From the NCBI GenBank assembly GCA_001779235.1, contig MFJN01000028.1, positions 1 to 34,394 on the forward strand: a DNA stretch of 34,394 nt, read 5' to 3'. Positions 18,971 through 26,411 of this stretch are shown here, piece after piece. The stretch's first letter is position 1, and each line of letters begins with the position of its first letter. The DNA is from Candidatus Gottesmanbacteria bacterium RIFCSPHIGHO2_02_FULL_40_13. Its GTDB lineage: Bacteria; Patescibacteriota; Microgenomatia; 2-02-FULL-39-11. The notes under the pieces are model-generated. The model worked only from the letters and a program-made list of their open reading frames with translations, was not told the DNA's origin and searched no databases. The translations under genes were made by a program, and so were the position numbers.

Positions 18971-19214
18971 ACTTCTTATTTCCGATAGAGCCAGGAAGGA
19001 ACTCAAGAAAATATCCCGATTACATCAAGAAGCGATAATTACAGCGCTTGTTGAAATAAAAAGCGATCCCTTATCAGGAAAACCACTGAAACGTGAATTA
19101 ACAGGAAGAATTTCGTACAGAGTTGGAGTATACAGAATTATTTATAAAATAAATAAACTAGATAAAACAATTCAAATTATGACCGCAGGTCACAGATCTA
19201 TTGTTTATAATTGA
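18963..19214 (+). CDS. Type II toxin, RelE/ParE family
   Basis: LLISDRARKELKKISRLHQEAIITALVEIKSDPLSGKPLKRELTGRISYRVGVYRIIYKINKLDKTIQIMTAGHRSIVY; overlaps antitoxin by 8 nt. Confidence 0.88.
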   Translation: MYKLLISDRARKELKKISRLHQEAIITALVEIKSDPLSGKPLKRELTGRISYRVGVYRIIYKINKLDKTIQIMTAGHRSIVYN

Positions 19215-19285
19215 GTTATGTGACTTCAATAGAAATGTGGTTAAGTTACGTTGTAATAGAGGGATTACAAGAATAATTAAACATG

Positions 19286-19399
19286 ATGTTCCAGAAAATA
19301 TATGATCACTTTCAATAAGCCAACCCCATATATTACTGCGTATTGACAAAGATTGGTTCCATAAAACCGCTGACTAACTCGAATAATAACCAGAAATGA
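19286..19399 (+). pseudogene. Decayed 5' fragment of an AlkA-like DNA glycosylase paralogue
   Basis: From ATG 19286: MFQKIYDHFQ*ANPIYYCVLTKIGSIKPLTNSN aligns without gaps to MNKKVLEHFKKVDPVLFSVLAKIDSIKPLTKSK of the gene at 20261; 41/48 nt identical at 19340..19387 vs 20315..20362; in-frame TAA at 19316 and TGA at 19397. Confidence 0.75.
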
Positions 19400-19456
19400 A
19401 AATTTAAGACGTGAGGAAATAGATGCGGTTGATAATAATTGGTACAAGTGTTTATT

Positions 19457-19494
19457 TCCAACAAAACAAAGCTCGAGCTTGATTCTGCTGGATA
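19457..19494. repeat. 38-nt dyad element, copy A, upstream of the PaaX/Cas2-fold gene
   Basis: TCCAACAAAACAAAGCTCGAGCTTGATTCTGCTGGATA; 28/38 identical, gapless, to copy B at 20211..20248; shared TCCAACAA, GCTCGAGC and TGGATA blocks. Confidence 0.7.
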
Positions 19495-19525
19495 GATAGT
19501 TTATCTTATTATAAGAGTAAAAAGA

Positions 19526-20203
19526 TTGGAATTTATTAAACAAATGATAAAAACAATCAAAGAGCAATCCAAGAAAAAAAATAGTCTTTATGCAAATATA
19601 GATTGGGAAAAAGCAAAAGAATTGTTCAAACAGCCCCTTAGTCTCCCGGACGGGAAAAGATTATTCCCTACAACTCATGAAGTTTTACATATCTTAGCAG
19701 CAGCAGGTGCTATAGGTCTCACTTTTGCCTTGCCTAAAGCTGGAGCAACTTTAGCTAGAATGATTCTTGGAGTAAATACTTACAGCGATTGGAGGATAAA
19801 TCAGGTTGTTTCTCGATTGCGGAAGCAGAAATACATTAGTATTAAGTATAACGGCGATGGATCAACAACAGTTAAAATCACTAAGAATGGTATGACTAAA
19901 GCACTGACTTATCAACTTGATACAATGATTTTGTCTAAACCTAAAAGATGGGATAAAAAATGGCGAGTAGTTATTTTTGACATTCCCAATAAATATAAAA
20001 GAGTCAGAGATGTTTTTCGGATGAGACTACTTCAATTAGATCTTTATCAATTACAGGAAAGCGCGTATATATCTCCTTATCCATGTTTTGCTGAAATAGA
20101 ATTTTTACGGGCACTATACGGAGTGACTTTTACCGTCCGATATCTTCTAGTAGAAAAAATAGAAGACGATGAGTTTCTGAGACATAAGTTCGATTTAATT
20201 TAA
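19526..20203 (+). CDS. PaaX-like wHTH protein with C-terminal Cas2-like ferredoxin-fold domain
   Basis: NQVVSRLRKQKYISIKYNGDGSTTVKITKNGMTKAL (wHTH) followed by KPKRWDKKWRVVIFDIPNKYKRVRDVFRMRLLQLDLYQLQESAYISPYPCFAEIEFLRALYGV (Cas2-like/PaaX central domain pattern). Confidence 0.75.
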   Translation: MEFIKQMIKTIKEQSKKKNSLYANIDWEKAKELFKQPLSLPDGKRLFPTTHEVLHILAAAGAIGLTFALPKAGATLARMILGVNTYSDWRINQVVSRLRKQKYISIKYNGDGSTTVKITKNGMTKALTYQLDTMILSKPKRWDKKWRVVIFDIPNKYKRVRDVFRMRLLQLDLYQLQESAYISPYPCFAEIEFLRALYGVTFTVRYLLVEKIEDDEFLRHKFDLI

Positions 20204-20210
20204 AATATGA

Positions 20211-20248
20211 TCCAACAATATTCAGCTCGAGCGAAAATATGTTGGATA
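20211..20248. repeat. 38-nt dyad element, copy B, upstream of the AlkA-like glycosylase gene
   Basis: TCCAACAATATTCAGCTCGAGCGAAAATATGTTGGATA; arms TCCAACA/TGTTGGA perfectly complementary, nested GCTCGAGC palindrome. Confidence 0.75.
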
Positions 20249-20260
20249 ATGAGATAAATA

Positions 20261-20869
20261 ATGAATAAGAAAGTTTTGGAACATTTCAAAAAAGTTGATC
20301 CAGTTTTATTTAGCGTTTTAGCAAAGATTGATTCTATAAAACCGCTGACTAAATCGAAAAATTATTTTTCCGATCTTTGCGAAACGATTATCAATCAACA
20401 ACTGTCGGAAAAAGCCGGAGAGACTATTTTCCGGCGTTTCCAAAAATTATTTTCGAAAGAAAAGATTAGTCCGGAAGAGTTATACAAATTATCTGCTGAA
20501 AAAATTAGAAAGACCGGAACCTCAAACTCAAAAGTAAAGTACCTGAAAAACATAGCCGAAAAAGTTATTCAGAAGGAAATTAATCTTGAAGAATTTACCC
20601 AAAAAGACGACAACTTTGTTAAAAATTCATTAATAAAAATTAAAGGCATCGGTCCGTGGACGGCTGAGATGTTTCTGATGTTTTCTCTCGCCCGTCAGGA
20701 TATTTTTTCCCTGGGTGATCTGGGACTTCGCAAAGCGATCCAAAAATTATACGCCTTTAAGAAAAAGCCGACTGATAAGCAAATCGAAAAATTAAGCAAA
20801 AAGTGGATTCCCTACAGGACTTGTGCCGCCAGAATTTTATGGAGAAGTTTGGATTTAGAGATAAAATAA
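20261..20869 (+). CDS. DNA-3-methyladenine glycosylase II (AlkA-like, HhH-GPD superfamily)
   Basis: YFSDLCETIINQQLSEKAGETIFRRF, IKIKGIGPWTAEMFLMFSLARQDIFSLGDLGLRKAI, KWIPYRTCAARILWR. Confidence 0.88.
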   Translation: MNKKVLEHFKKVDPVLFSVLAKIDSIKPLTKSKNYFSDLCETIINQQLSEKAGETIFRRFQKLFSKEKISPEELYKLSAEKIRKTGTSNSKVKYLKNIAEKVIQKEINLEEFTQKDDNFVKNSLIKIKGIGPWTAEMFLMFSLARQDIFSLGDLGLRKAIQKLYAFKKKPTDKQIEKLSKKWIPYRTCAARILWRSLDLEIK

Positions 20870-20891
20870 AAATAGATTTTATTTTAAATTA

Positions 20892-21011
20892 TTACAATAA
20901 CCACGATAATCCTAACAAACCAATCGCAACCAAACCGAGTCTTTTACCCCACGTCACAAGCGTATCTTTCAAACTATCCGGTCGGGATGGCGTGATTTGT
21001 TCTTTACTCAT
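20892..21011 (-). CDS. 39-aa single-TM small protein downstream of mltG (not in the ORF track)
   Basis: Minus strand MSKEQITPSRPDSLKDTLVTWGKRLGLVAIGLLGLSWLL*; ATG lies 6 nt after the mltG stop codon; hydrophilic N-terminus plus TM. Confidence 0.5.
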   Translation of the reverse strand: MSKEQITPSRPDSLKDTLVTWGKRLGLVAIGLLGLSWLL

Positions 21012-21017
21012 ATCTAC

Positions 21018-21983
21018 TTACTTATTCAAATATTTAGCTATATTAGCATTATGTTCTTCAATAGTTTCGGCCGGATGAATTTCGCCCTGACTGTCGGAAA
21101 TATAATACAGATAATCGGTTTCAGGAGCGTTGATTACAGCCATGATCGACTGCAGTCCGGGATTGGCGATTGGTCCGGGCGGCAGCCCGGGATTTTTATA
21201 GGTATTGTAAGCTGAATTTAGGTTAATGTCATCTAGAGTCAGGTTTTTCTTCCACCATGTTTTTTCTGCTGACTGATAACCTAAGGCGAACTGGATCGTA
21301 GCATCGATATCAAGTTTCATGCCAATATTCAGCCGGTTTAAGATAACACTGGCAATTACCGGACGATCCCCATCATGCCTGCCCTCTCTTTCCACCAGGG
21401 AAGCTATGGTTATTAACTGATTGATATTTAGCCCTTTTTTTGCTGCCTGTTCAATTATACCCGGGCCAATTTTACTGTGGAAATTATCAAGAAGTATATT
21501 CACAACGGAGGCGGCAGAAGCTTCTTTGGGTACAAGATATGTATCCGGGAACATATAGCCTTCCTGGGCTTTCTTCAGAAATTCACTTTCCGGGATCGAA
21601 AGTTTTTGAGTCAACTCTAAAGCGATTTCTTCATTTCGCCAACCCTCCGGAATGGTAATCCAGGTATCTGAAGTACCGTGGGTTAGAGTTTTCGCAATTA
21701 GCGGAAGATCCATAGAAGGGCTTATATTAAATTCACCTACCTGAAGATTGTCACCGACACCTCCAAACCTGGCGATGAGAAAAAAAGCAACCGGAGAGCG
21801 GATTAACTTGAGACTGCGAAGCCTTTCTGCGACTGTTCTGGCTGTTTCACCTCTGCGAATGACAAAAGTGGTAAAGGTTTTATCAGCAGGATTGATGCCT
21901 AATATTGCCTGTTTCCACCATAAATAACAAACTATACCGATTATGAAAAGAAGCAGGAACAGAATATAGAATTTTTTTTTCAT
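21018..21983 (-). CDS. mltG: Endolytic murein transglycosylase MltG (YceG-like)
   Basis: VIRRGETARTVAERLRSLKLIRSPVAF, YMFPDTYLVPKEA, ITIASLVEREGRHDGDRPVIASVILNRL, YNTYKNPGLPPGPIANPGLQSIMAVINAPETDYLYYISD. Confidence 0.95.
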   Translation of the reverse strand: MKKKFYILFLLLFIIGIVCYLWWKQAILGINPADKTFTTFVIRRGETARTVAERLRSLKLIRSPVAFFLIARFGGVGDNLQVGEFNISPSMDLPLIAKTLTHGTSDTWITIPEGWRNEEIALELTQKLSIPESEFLKKAQEGYMFPDTYLVPKEASAASVVNILLDNFHSKIGPGIIEQAAKKGLNINQLITIASLVEREGRHDGDRPVIASVILNRLNIGMKLDIDATIQFALGYQSAEKTWWKKNLTLDDINLNSAYNTYKNPGLPPGPIANPGLQSIMAVINAPETDYLYYISDSQGEIHPAETIEEHNANIAKYLNK

Positions 21984-22186
21984 GTCGAACGCGTAAGAGG
22001 AGCCCGTTGGTATTTTTTGGTTTTAGGATCAAATAAATAAATACGTCCGCATTTCCGGCAGGTAATTTTTATCTGACTATTTTTTTCCTTTATTTTTTCG
22101 CCTTCTTTTAGCGATGTACTACAACCAACGCATCTTCCCTGAGACATAAGCCAGGCTTGGACAGGAGCGATGATATTTTTAAACAT
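21980..22186 (-). CDS. Small zinc-ribbon-like protein (CxxC...CxxC)
   Basis: GRCVGCSTSLKEGEKIKEKNSQIKITCRKCGRIYLFDPKTKKYQ. Confidence 0.6.
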   Translation of the reverse strand: MFKNIIAPVQAWLMSQGRCVGCSTSLKEGEKIKEKNSQIKITCRKCGRIYLFDPKTKKYQRAPLTRST

Positions 22187-22187
22187 A

Positions 22188-23474
22188 TTACTCTATACTG
22201 TAAATTGGAATATTTTTTAATGTTTCCTTTGCCTCTTCCAAAAACCATTTATTAGACGAGTACAGTATACACAGTATATCATTTTTGTCCACATGTTCGT
22301 CTACTCTGCGCTCCAGAAAAATACCTGCTTTTTTATCCGACGGGCAACCGAGTATTTTGGCTATGATTGTCAGGTCTTTATTATTAAAAGCAGTAATTGA
22401 TCCTTTTTTACGGCTTTTATACTCGTATTTGAACTTTCCAATTTCTATATCAGCAATAGAGATATCAGCATCTCCTCCCTGATGTTTAATAATCTCCCGC
22501 ATCTTTTTTAGAGCCTGACCGCTCTGAAGAATTTGTCTTGCTAAATCTTCGCCTGAAATTTTTTCTTTGTTTTTGGAATCAAGACATAAATCCAAAAGTT
22601 TTCCAGAGAGTCTTAAAGTTTTTGCTTCCAGAACTAAAGGACGGTCGGATTTTTGTTCCAATACTTTTAAGACGTCAATTGCTTCAAGAGCAGGTCCGAC
22701 ACTGTGACCAGCCGGCTCCAGAATCTGATTGATGTCAACTGCCAGCTTGATATGAAATTTATCCGCCAAAAGTTGGAACTTTTTAGAGATTAATTCTGCA
22801 TCTTTAAAATGCCGGATTTTTAAGGTTAGCCCGACAGGAATATCGAGCACCAAATGAGTCGCTCCGGAGGCTATTTTTTTAGCCATGATGGAAATAATGA
22901 CTTTATCAAAAGACTCAAAAGAGAGAGGAGTTTCCACCTGAATAATGACATCATCAGCAGGCGCCAGTCCTAAATGTCCCCCCCAGACAATACATCCTCC
23001 GGTTTTAGCGACCATTTTTTCAATTTGGGAGGGTGAAAAAGTTACTGGAGCCAGAACTTCCATTGTATCAGCAGTTCCGGCGGGGGTAGTGATCGCCCGG
23101 GAGGAGTTTTTGGGTATCTTAAATCCTGCCGCAGCGATAATCGGGACAAGGATCATGGTAGTTCTGGTACCGGCTAGTCCACCGGTAGAGTGTTTATCAG
23201 CTACAATACCGTCAAAATGCAATTTAGCACCGGTATTAACCATGGCTTTGGTCAGATAATACAATTCCTGATCGGAAAAACCCTCTTTGAAGCCGGCAGC
23301 GACAAAATAAGTCGTCAGAATAGGACCTAATGTTTCGTGTGCTACCTCATCCATCAGTGAAAATATTTCATGGTAGGATAATTTTTTACCAAGTAGCTTT
23401 TTTTTTATAGCAGATAAAGCCTCTAGAGAATTAGAAGTTGGTGCGGTTTGATCAGGTTTTTTAATCTTTAGCAT
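22188..23474 (-). CDS. AMP phosphorylase / thymidine phosphorylase family protein (AMPpase-like)
   Basis: DKHSTGGLAGTRTTMILVPIIAAAGFKIPKNSSRAITTPAGTADTMEVLAPV resembles AMPpase (SSRAITSAAGTADTMEVLAPV) more than DeoA; 428 aa. Confidence 0.85.
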   Translation of the reverse strand: MLKIKKPDQTAPTSNSLEALSAIKKKLLGKKLSYHEIFSLMDEVAHETLGPILTTYFVAAGFKEGFSDQELYYLTKAMVNTGAKLHFDGIVADKHSTGGLAGTRTTMILVPIIAAAGFKIPKNSSRAITTPAGTADTMEVLAPVTFSPSQIEKMVAKTGGCIVWGGHLGLAPADDVIIQVETPLSFESFDKVIISIMAKKIASGATHLVLDIPVGLTLKIRHFKDAELISKKFQLLADKFHIKLAVDINQILEPAGHSVGPALEAIDVLKVLEQKSDRPLVLEAKTLRLSGKLLDLCLDSKNKEKISGEDLARQILQSGQALKKMREIIKHQGGDADISIADIEIGKFKYEYKSRKKGSITAFNNKDLTIIAKILGCPSDKKAGIFLERRVDEHVDKNDILCILYSSNKWFLEEAKETLKNIPIYSIE

Positions 23475-23481
23475 GTGTGAA

Positions 23482-24186
23482 TCAGGTTGTTGATAATATT
23501 GATTTTATGATAAGACGTTTATAAGAAGTTCCGGGAGGCACACAGGTAATCAAGGTCAAATAGGCGTTGTTATACTCTTGCGTCAGGACCGATAAATCAT
23601 CGGGCGTAGTTATTTTTAATTCTGACACTTTATAATTATAGGTGATATTATCAATGTTAACTAAAATATCATCATCAACTTTGAGGTCTGGCAATTTGGT
23701 AAAAATGGTCTTATAGTCCCTGGGATTGTATATAAAAGGCAAAGACGAATGTCCGAAGATGACGACGTTGCCGTAGTTGCCGGGCGGGGGTCCTGTGAAT
23801 TGAATTAGGCCTTTAGTGAGATCCTCATCTTCGAACAACACACTTGCATTTTCAATTTTGAGTTTAGGTATAGACAACCGGTAATAATTGCTTTTATTTT
23901 GTTCCCAGGTGACATTTTTCACCGCTTTGGGAAACCAGGTGCTTGCCTTGGTATAGTCTGTTTTTATGGTCTCCAAAGCATTAATCAGGTTATTATCCGG
24001 TAATAATACAGATGCAGATTTATTGTCTTCCGGCACCGGACGGATAATAGTCTCAAACTTCGAGGCATAAAAAATATTAAAAGCGATTATTGGATAAGAA
24101 ACCCAAACCACAATGAAAAGTCCGCTTGAAATCAATAAAATTGAAAGTTTAGAAACAGGTTTGGATCTATGAGCAAAAAATAGCAT
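23482..24186 (-). CDS. Sortase family transpeptidase, membrane anchored
   Basis: N-terminal TM; YRLSIPKLKIENA, GNVVIFGHSSLP (His), AYLTLITCVPPGTSYKRLIIK (Cys and Arg). Confidence 0.85.
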   Translation of the reverse strand: MLFFAHRSKPVSKLSILLISSGLFIVVWVSYPIIAFNIFYASKFETIIRPVPEDNKSASVLLPDNNLINALETIKTDYTKASTWFPKAVKNVTWEQNKSNYYRLSIPKLKIENASVLFEDEDLTKGLIQFTGPPPGNYGNVVIFGHSSLPFIYNPRDYKTIFTKLPDLKVDDDILVNIDNITYNYKVSELKITTPDDLSVLTQEYNNAYLTLITCVPPGTSYKRLIIKSILSTT

Positions 24187-24203
24187 TTTTTCAGGATGAG
24201 TTA

Positions 24204-26408
24204 TTAAAAACTAACAACGTCCACCGCAATATTTTCTCCGTTGAAAGGCAGACGGTTGGATAACAGAGGGAATTTATTAATTTGCACAATCTTAACCCCT
24301 GAGATATTATTGACAGATTTTAGATAATCTACGACCTCCTGGTAATTTTTACCGGTAATATCTTTTTTGATTATTACCAGATTGAGGGTTGGGATAAAGG
24401 AAGAATAAATGACAGCTGTGGCTTGAATTTCATTATTTTTATTCTTGGTAATATTGGTAATCCGGGCTCCGGTTCTTGATTCGTCAACAGAAAATCCTTC
24501 GGGAACACTCAGAGGATTTTCTTTGGATAAACTGATTAATTCCTCAGAGTTATAAGACAGTCCTGTAACTTTCAGACTTAACGTTAAAGACACTTCTTTT
24601 GCTTCACTGCCCATCTCCGCGCTGAATTTCTTGCTGCTGATTTCTGTGGTTAATGATTGGTCAATCAAAACTGCACCGCTTTTAATTTTCTGGTTTAATT
24701 CCTGTTTGGCTTTAGCCATTAGTTCGCTGGTAAGTGCTTCTTCCAAATTATCCCGATCATCTTTGGAAATACTGGCCGCCTCCCGGCTGGTGCCTCCCGT
24801 CAAGGCTGTCTCATTTTTAGCAGAAAGTGAATTTTCCGGAAAATCCTTAAAAGTAAAGTTGCTTCCCGGCGATAAATTACTTTCCGGTCCGATATTATTA
24901 GAAGTTACTTTGGCCGTAGTTTTTCCGTAGGCAAGGCCTTCACCGGTATCAGAAGCAGAAGCGATGTTGACATTTTCATCAAGGTTAAAAGTAAGAGAGC
25001 CGTTTTGCAAAATCGCTCCCTTGGGCAACGTTTTGCTGTTAAATGTCTTATTATAGACAGTAATCGTTCCTTTGGCTTTTTCCCCGACCTTGGTTTTACC
25101 GGTCGATGCAATATTTTTTTCTCCTTCTACAATGACGGAGATTTCTTCAGCTATAAGGTAGTTCTTGAGATTTTGAAGTGAATCTTGTTGGGTAAAGATA
25201 GAAATCTCCATATTTTTTGAGTTTATTTGAGGATAAACAAAGATGGAGACATCCGCCTTGGGATAGGTAAAAAAGAACCAGCCTGATAATCCTAAAATGA
25301 TTAATAATAAGATGACCGGCAGTAAAAGGGAGTTGAAAAAATCCGGAATTTTCACACCGCTTAAAACTTTTTTTTTGGGTTTATCTTCTTTAATTTCTTC
25401 TGCAACCGTTTCGTCGATCATAAAAGGAGCCGGGGTTGCGGGAAGTGTAATATTTTGATGGACGGATATTTTCTCTGCTATTTCGTTGTCTTTAGTAAAT
25501 CCAAATGTTTCCTCTTCCTCTTCGTTATCTGTGATTTCTTCATCAATACTTACCTGATTTTTTTTATCTTTTACAGATATTATTTCTTGGATATCTGAAG
25601 ACTCTTTAGGCTCTTTCTGGTGAGGTGCGGCAAGATCGGGTGGTCCAAAATCAGCCTGCAGTAAATTAACTTCATGAGTTTTCATAAAAGAAGTGCCTGC
25701 AGCTTCAATTAAAGCCGTCATGATATCACCTGACGATAAGATTTCAATTTTTGGTGTATGCAAAAATTCAGGATGCTTATTCCAGGGAAGACGAAGTAAA
25801 TTTTCTCTGATCTCCTCTAAATTTTCCCCTTCATCATAAATTATTATTCTTGAAGGTAAGATATCAGCCTTCAGATCAGGAATGATTGCCTCGATGTCCG
25901 AGATGACGGACGAAGTTCTGGGAATAAGAAAATTATGCTGTATTTTTCCAACCCTGACTAAAGTTAAAGTCAGAGTTTCTTTGGTTAGGCATAGAATAAG
26001 GCTGGTAGGAGGCGATCCTTCTTCTTTTTGGAGATAATAAGTGATGGCATCCGGATATTCTACAAAACCTTGAGGTTCAAGAGCTAAATCTTTGGTAATT
26101 TTTTTTAATCTTTCCAGATATTCCGGTTTTACTTTGTCGCCTTCGAGGTATGCAAAAGGAAGCGCAAAAACGACTTTTTCCACCAGATAATTTTCAGGGA
26201 CATTTTTTTCGGCACAGCTTATGGCAATATCTGCTGCTTCAGACTCATTTTCTCCCTGAGAGTAGTCGCTTTCGCCTGTTCCGATCAGCGTGAGTTGATT
26301 GCCGTGAATTAAGGTAATCGCGGCTCTGATTTTTCTATCTTCCACAGCCAGAGTCAGAAAATATTCAGATTTATCTTTTTTCGGAAGAAATTTTGAAAAT
26401 ATGGACAT
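24204..26408 (-). CDS. Chimeric membrane protein: N-terminal actin-fold/PilM-FtsA-like region, TM, C-terminal baseplate-J-like beta domain
   Basis: N-term EYFLTLAVEDRKIRAAITLIHGNQLTLIGTGESDY; TM LLLPVILLLIILGLSGWFFFTYPKADV; C-term KAKGTITVYNKTFNSKTLPKGAILQNGSLTFNLDENVNIASAS (baseplate J/gp47-like). Confidence 0.6.
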   Translation of the reverse strand: MSIFSKFLPKKDKSEYFLTLAVEDRKIRAAITLIHGNQLTLIGTGESDYSQGENESEAADIAISCAEKNVPENYLVEKVVFALPFAYLEGDKVKPEYLERLKKITKDLALEPQGFVEYPDAITYYLQKEEGSPPTSLILCLTKETLTLTLVRVGKIQHNFLIPRTSSVISDIEAIIPDLKADILPSRIIIYDEGENLEEIRENLLRLPWNKHPEFLHTPKIEILSSGDIMTALIEAAGTSFMKTHEVNLLQADFGPPDLAAPHQKEPKESSDIQEIISVKDKKNQVSIDEEITDNEEEEETFGFTKDNEIAEKISVHQNITLPATPAPFMIDETVAEEIKEDKPKKKVLSGVKIPDFFNSLLLPVILLLIILGLSGWFFFTYPKADVSIFVYPQINSKNMEISIFTQQDSLQNLKNYLIAEEISVIVEGEKNIASTGKTKVGEKAKGTITVYNKTFNSKTLPKGAILQNGSLTFNLDENVNIASASDTGEGLAYGKTTAKVTSNNIGPESNLSPGSNFTFKDFPENSLSAKNETALTGGTSREAASISKDDRDNLEEALTSELMAKAKQELNQKIKSGAVLIDQSLTTEISSKKFSAEMGSEAKEVSLTLSLKVTGLSYNSEELISLSKENPLSVPEGFSVDESRTGARITNITKNKNNEIQATAVIYSSFIPTLNLVIIKKDITGKNYQEVVDYLKSVNNISGVKIVQINKFPLLSNRLPFNGENIAVDVVSF

Positions 26409-26411
26409 GAA

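Noticed and set aside
19251-19270. Hairpin TTGTAAT-AGAGGG-ATTACAA after relE as a terminator
   Set aside because: The 7-bp stem is AT-rich with no following T-tract, so a rho-independent terminator cannot be supported.
19158-19567. Minus-strand ORFs (63 and 96 aa) across the gap between relE and the PaaX/Cas2-like gene
   Set aside because: No domain signature, and they overlap the plus-strand glycosylase relic and dyad element that better explain this DNA.
19526-20203. Cas2-like protein as evidence of a CRISPR-Cas locus
   Set aside because: No repeat-spacer array, cas1 or effector seen within the window; a PaaX-type wHTH/Cas2-fold protein fits better.
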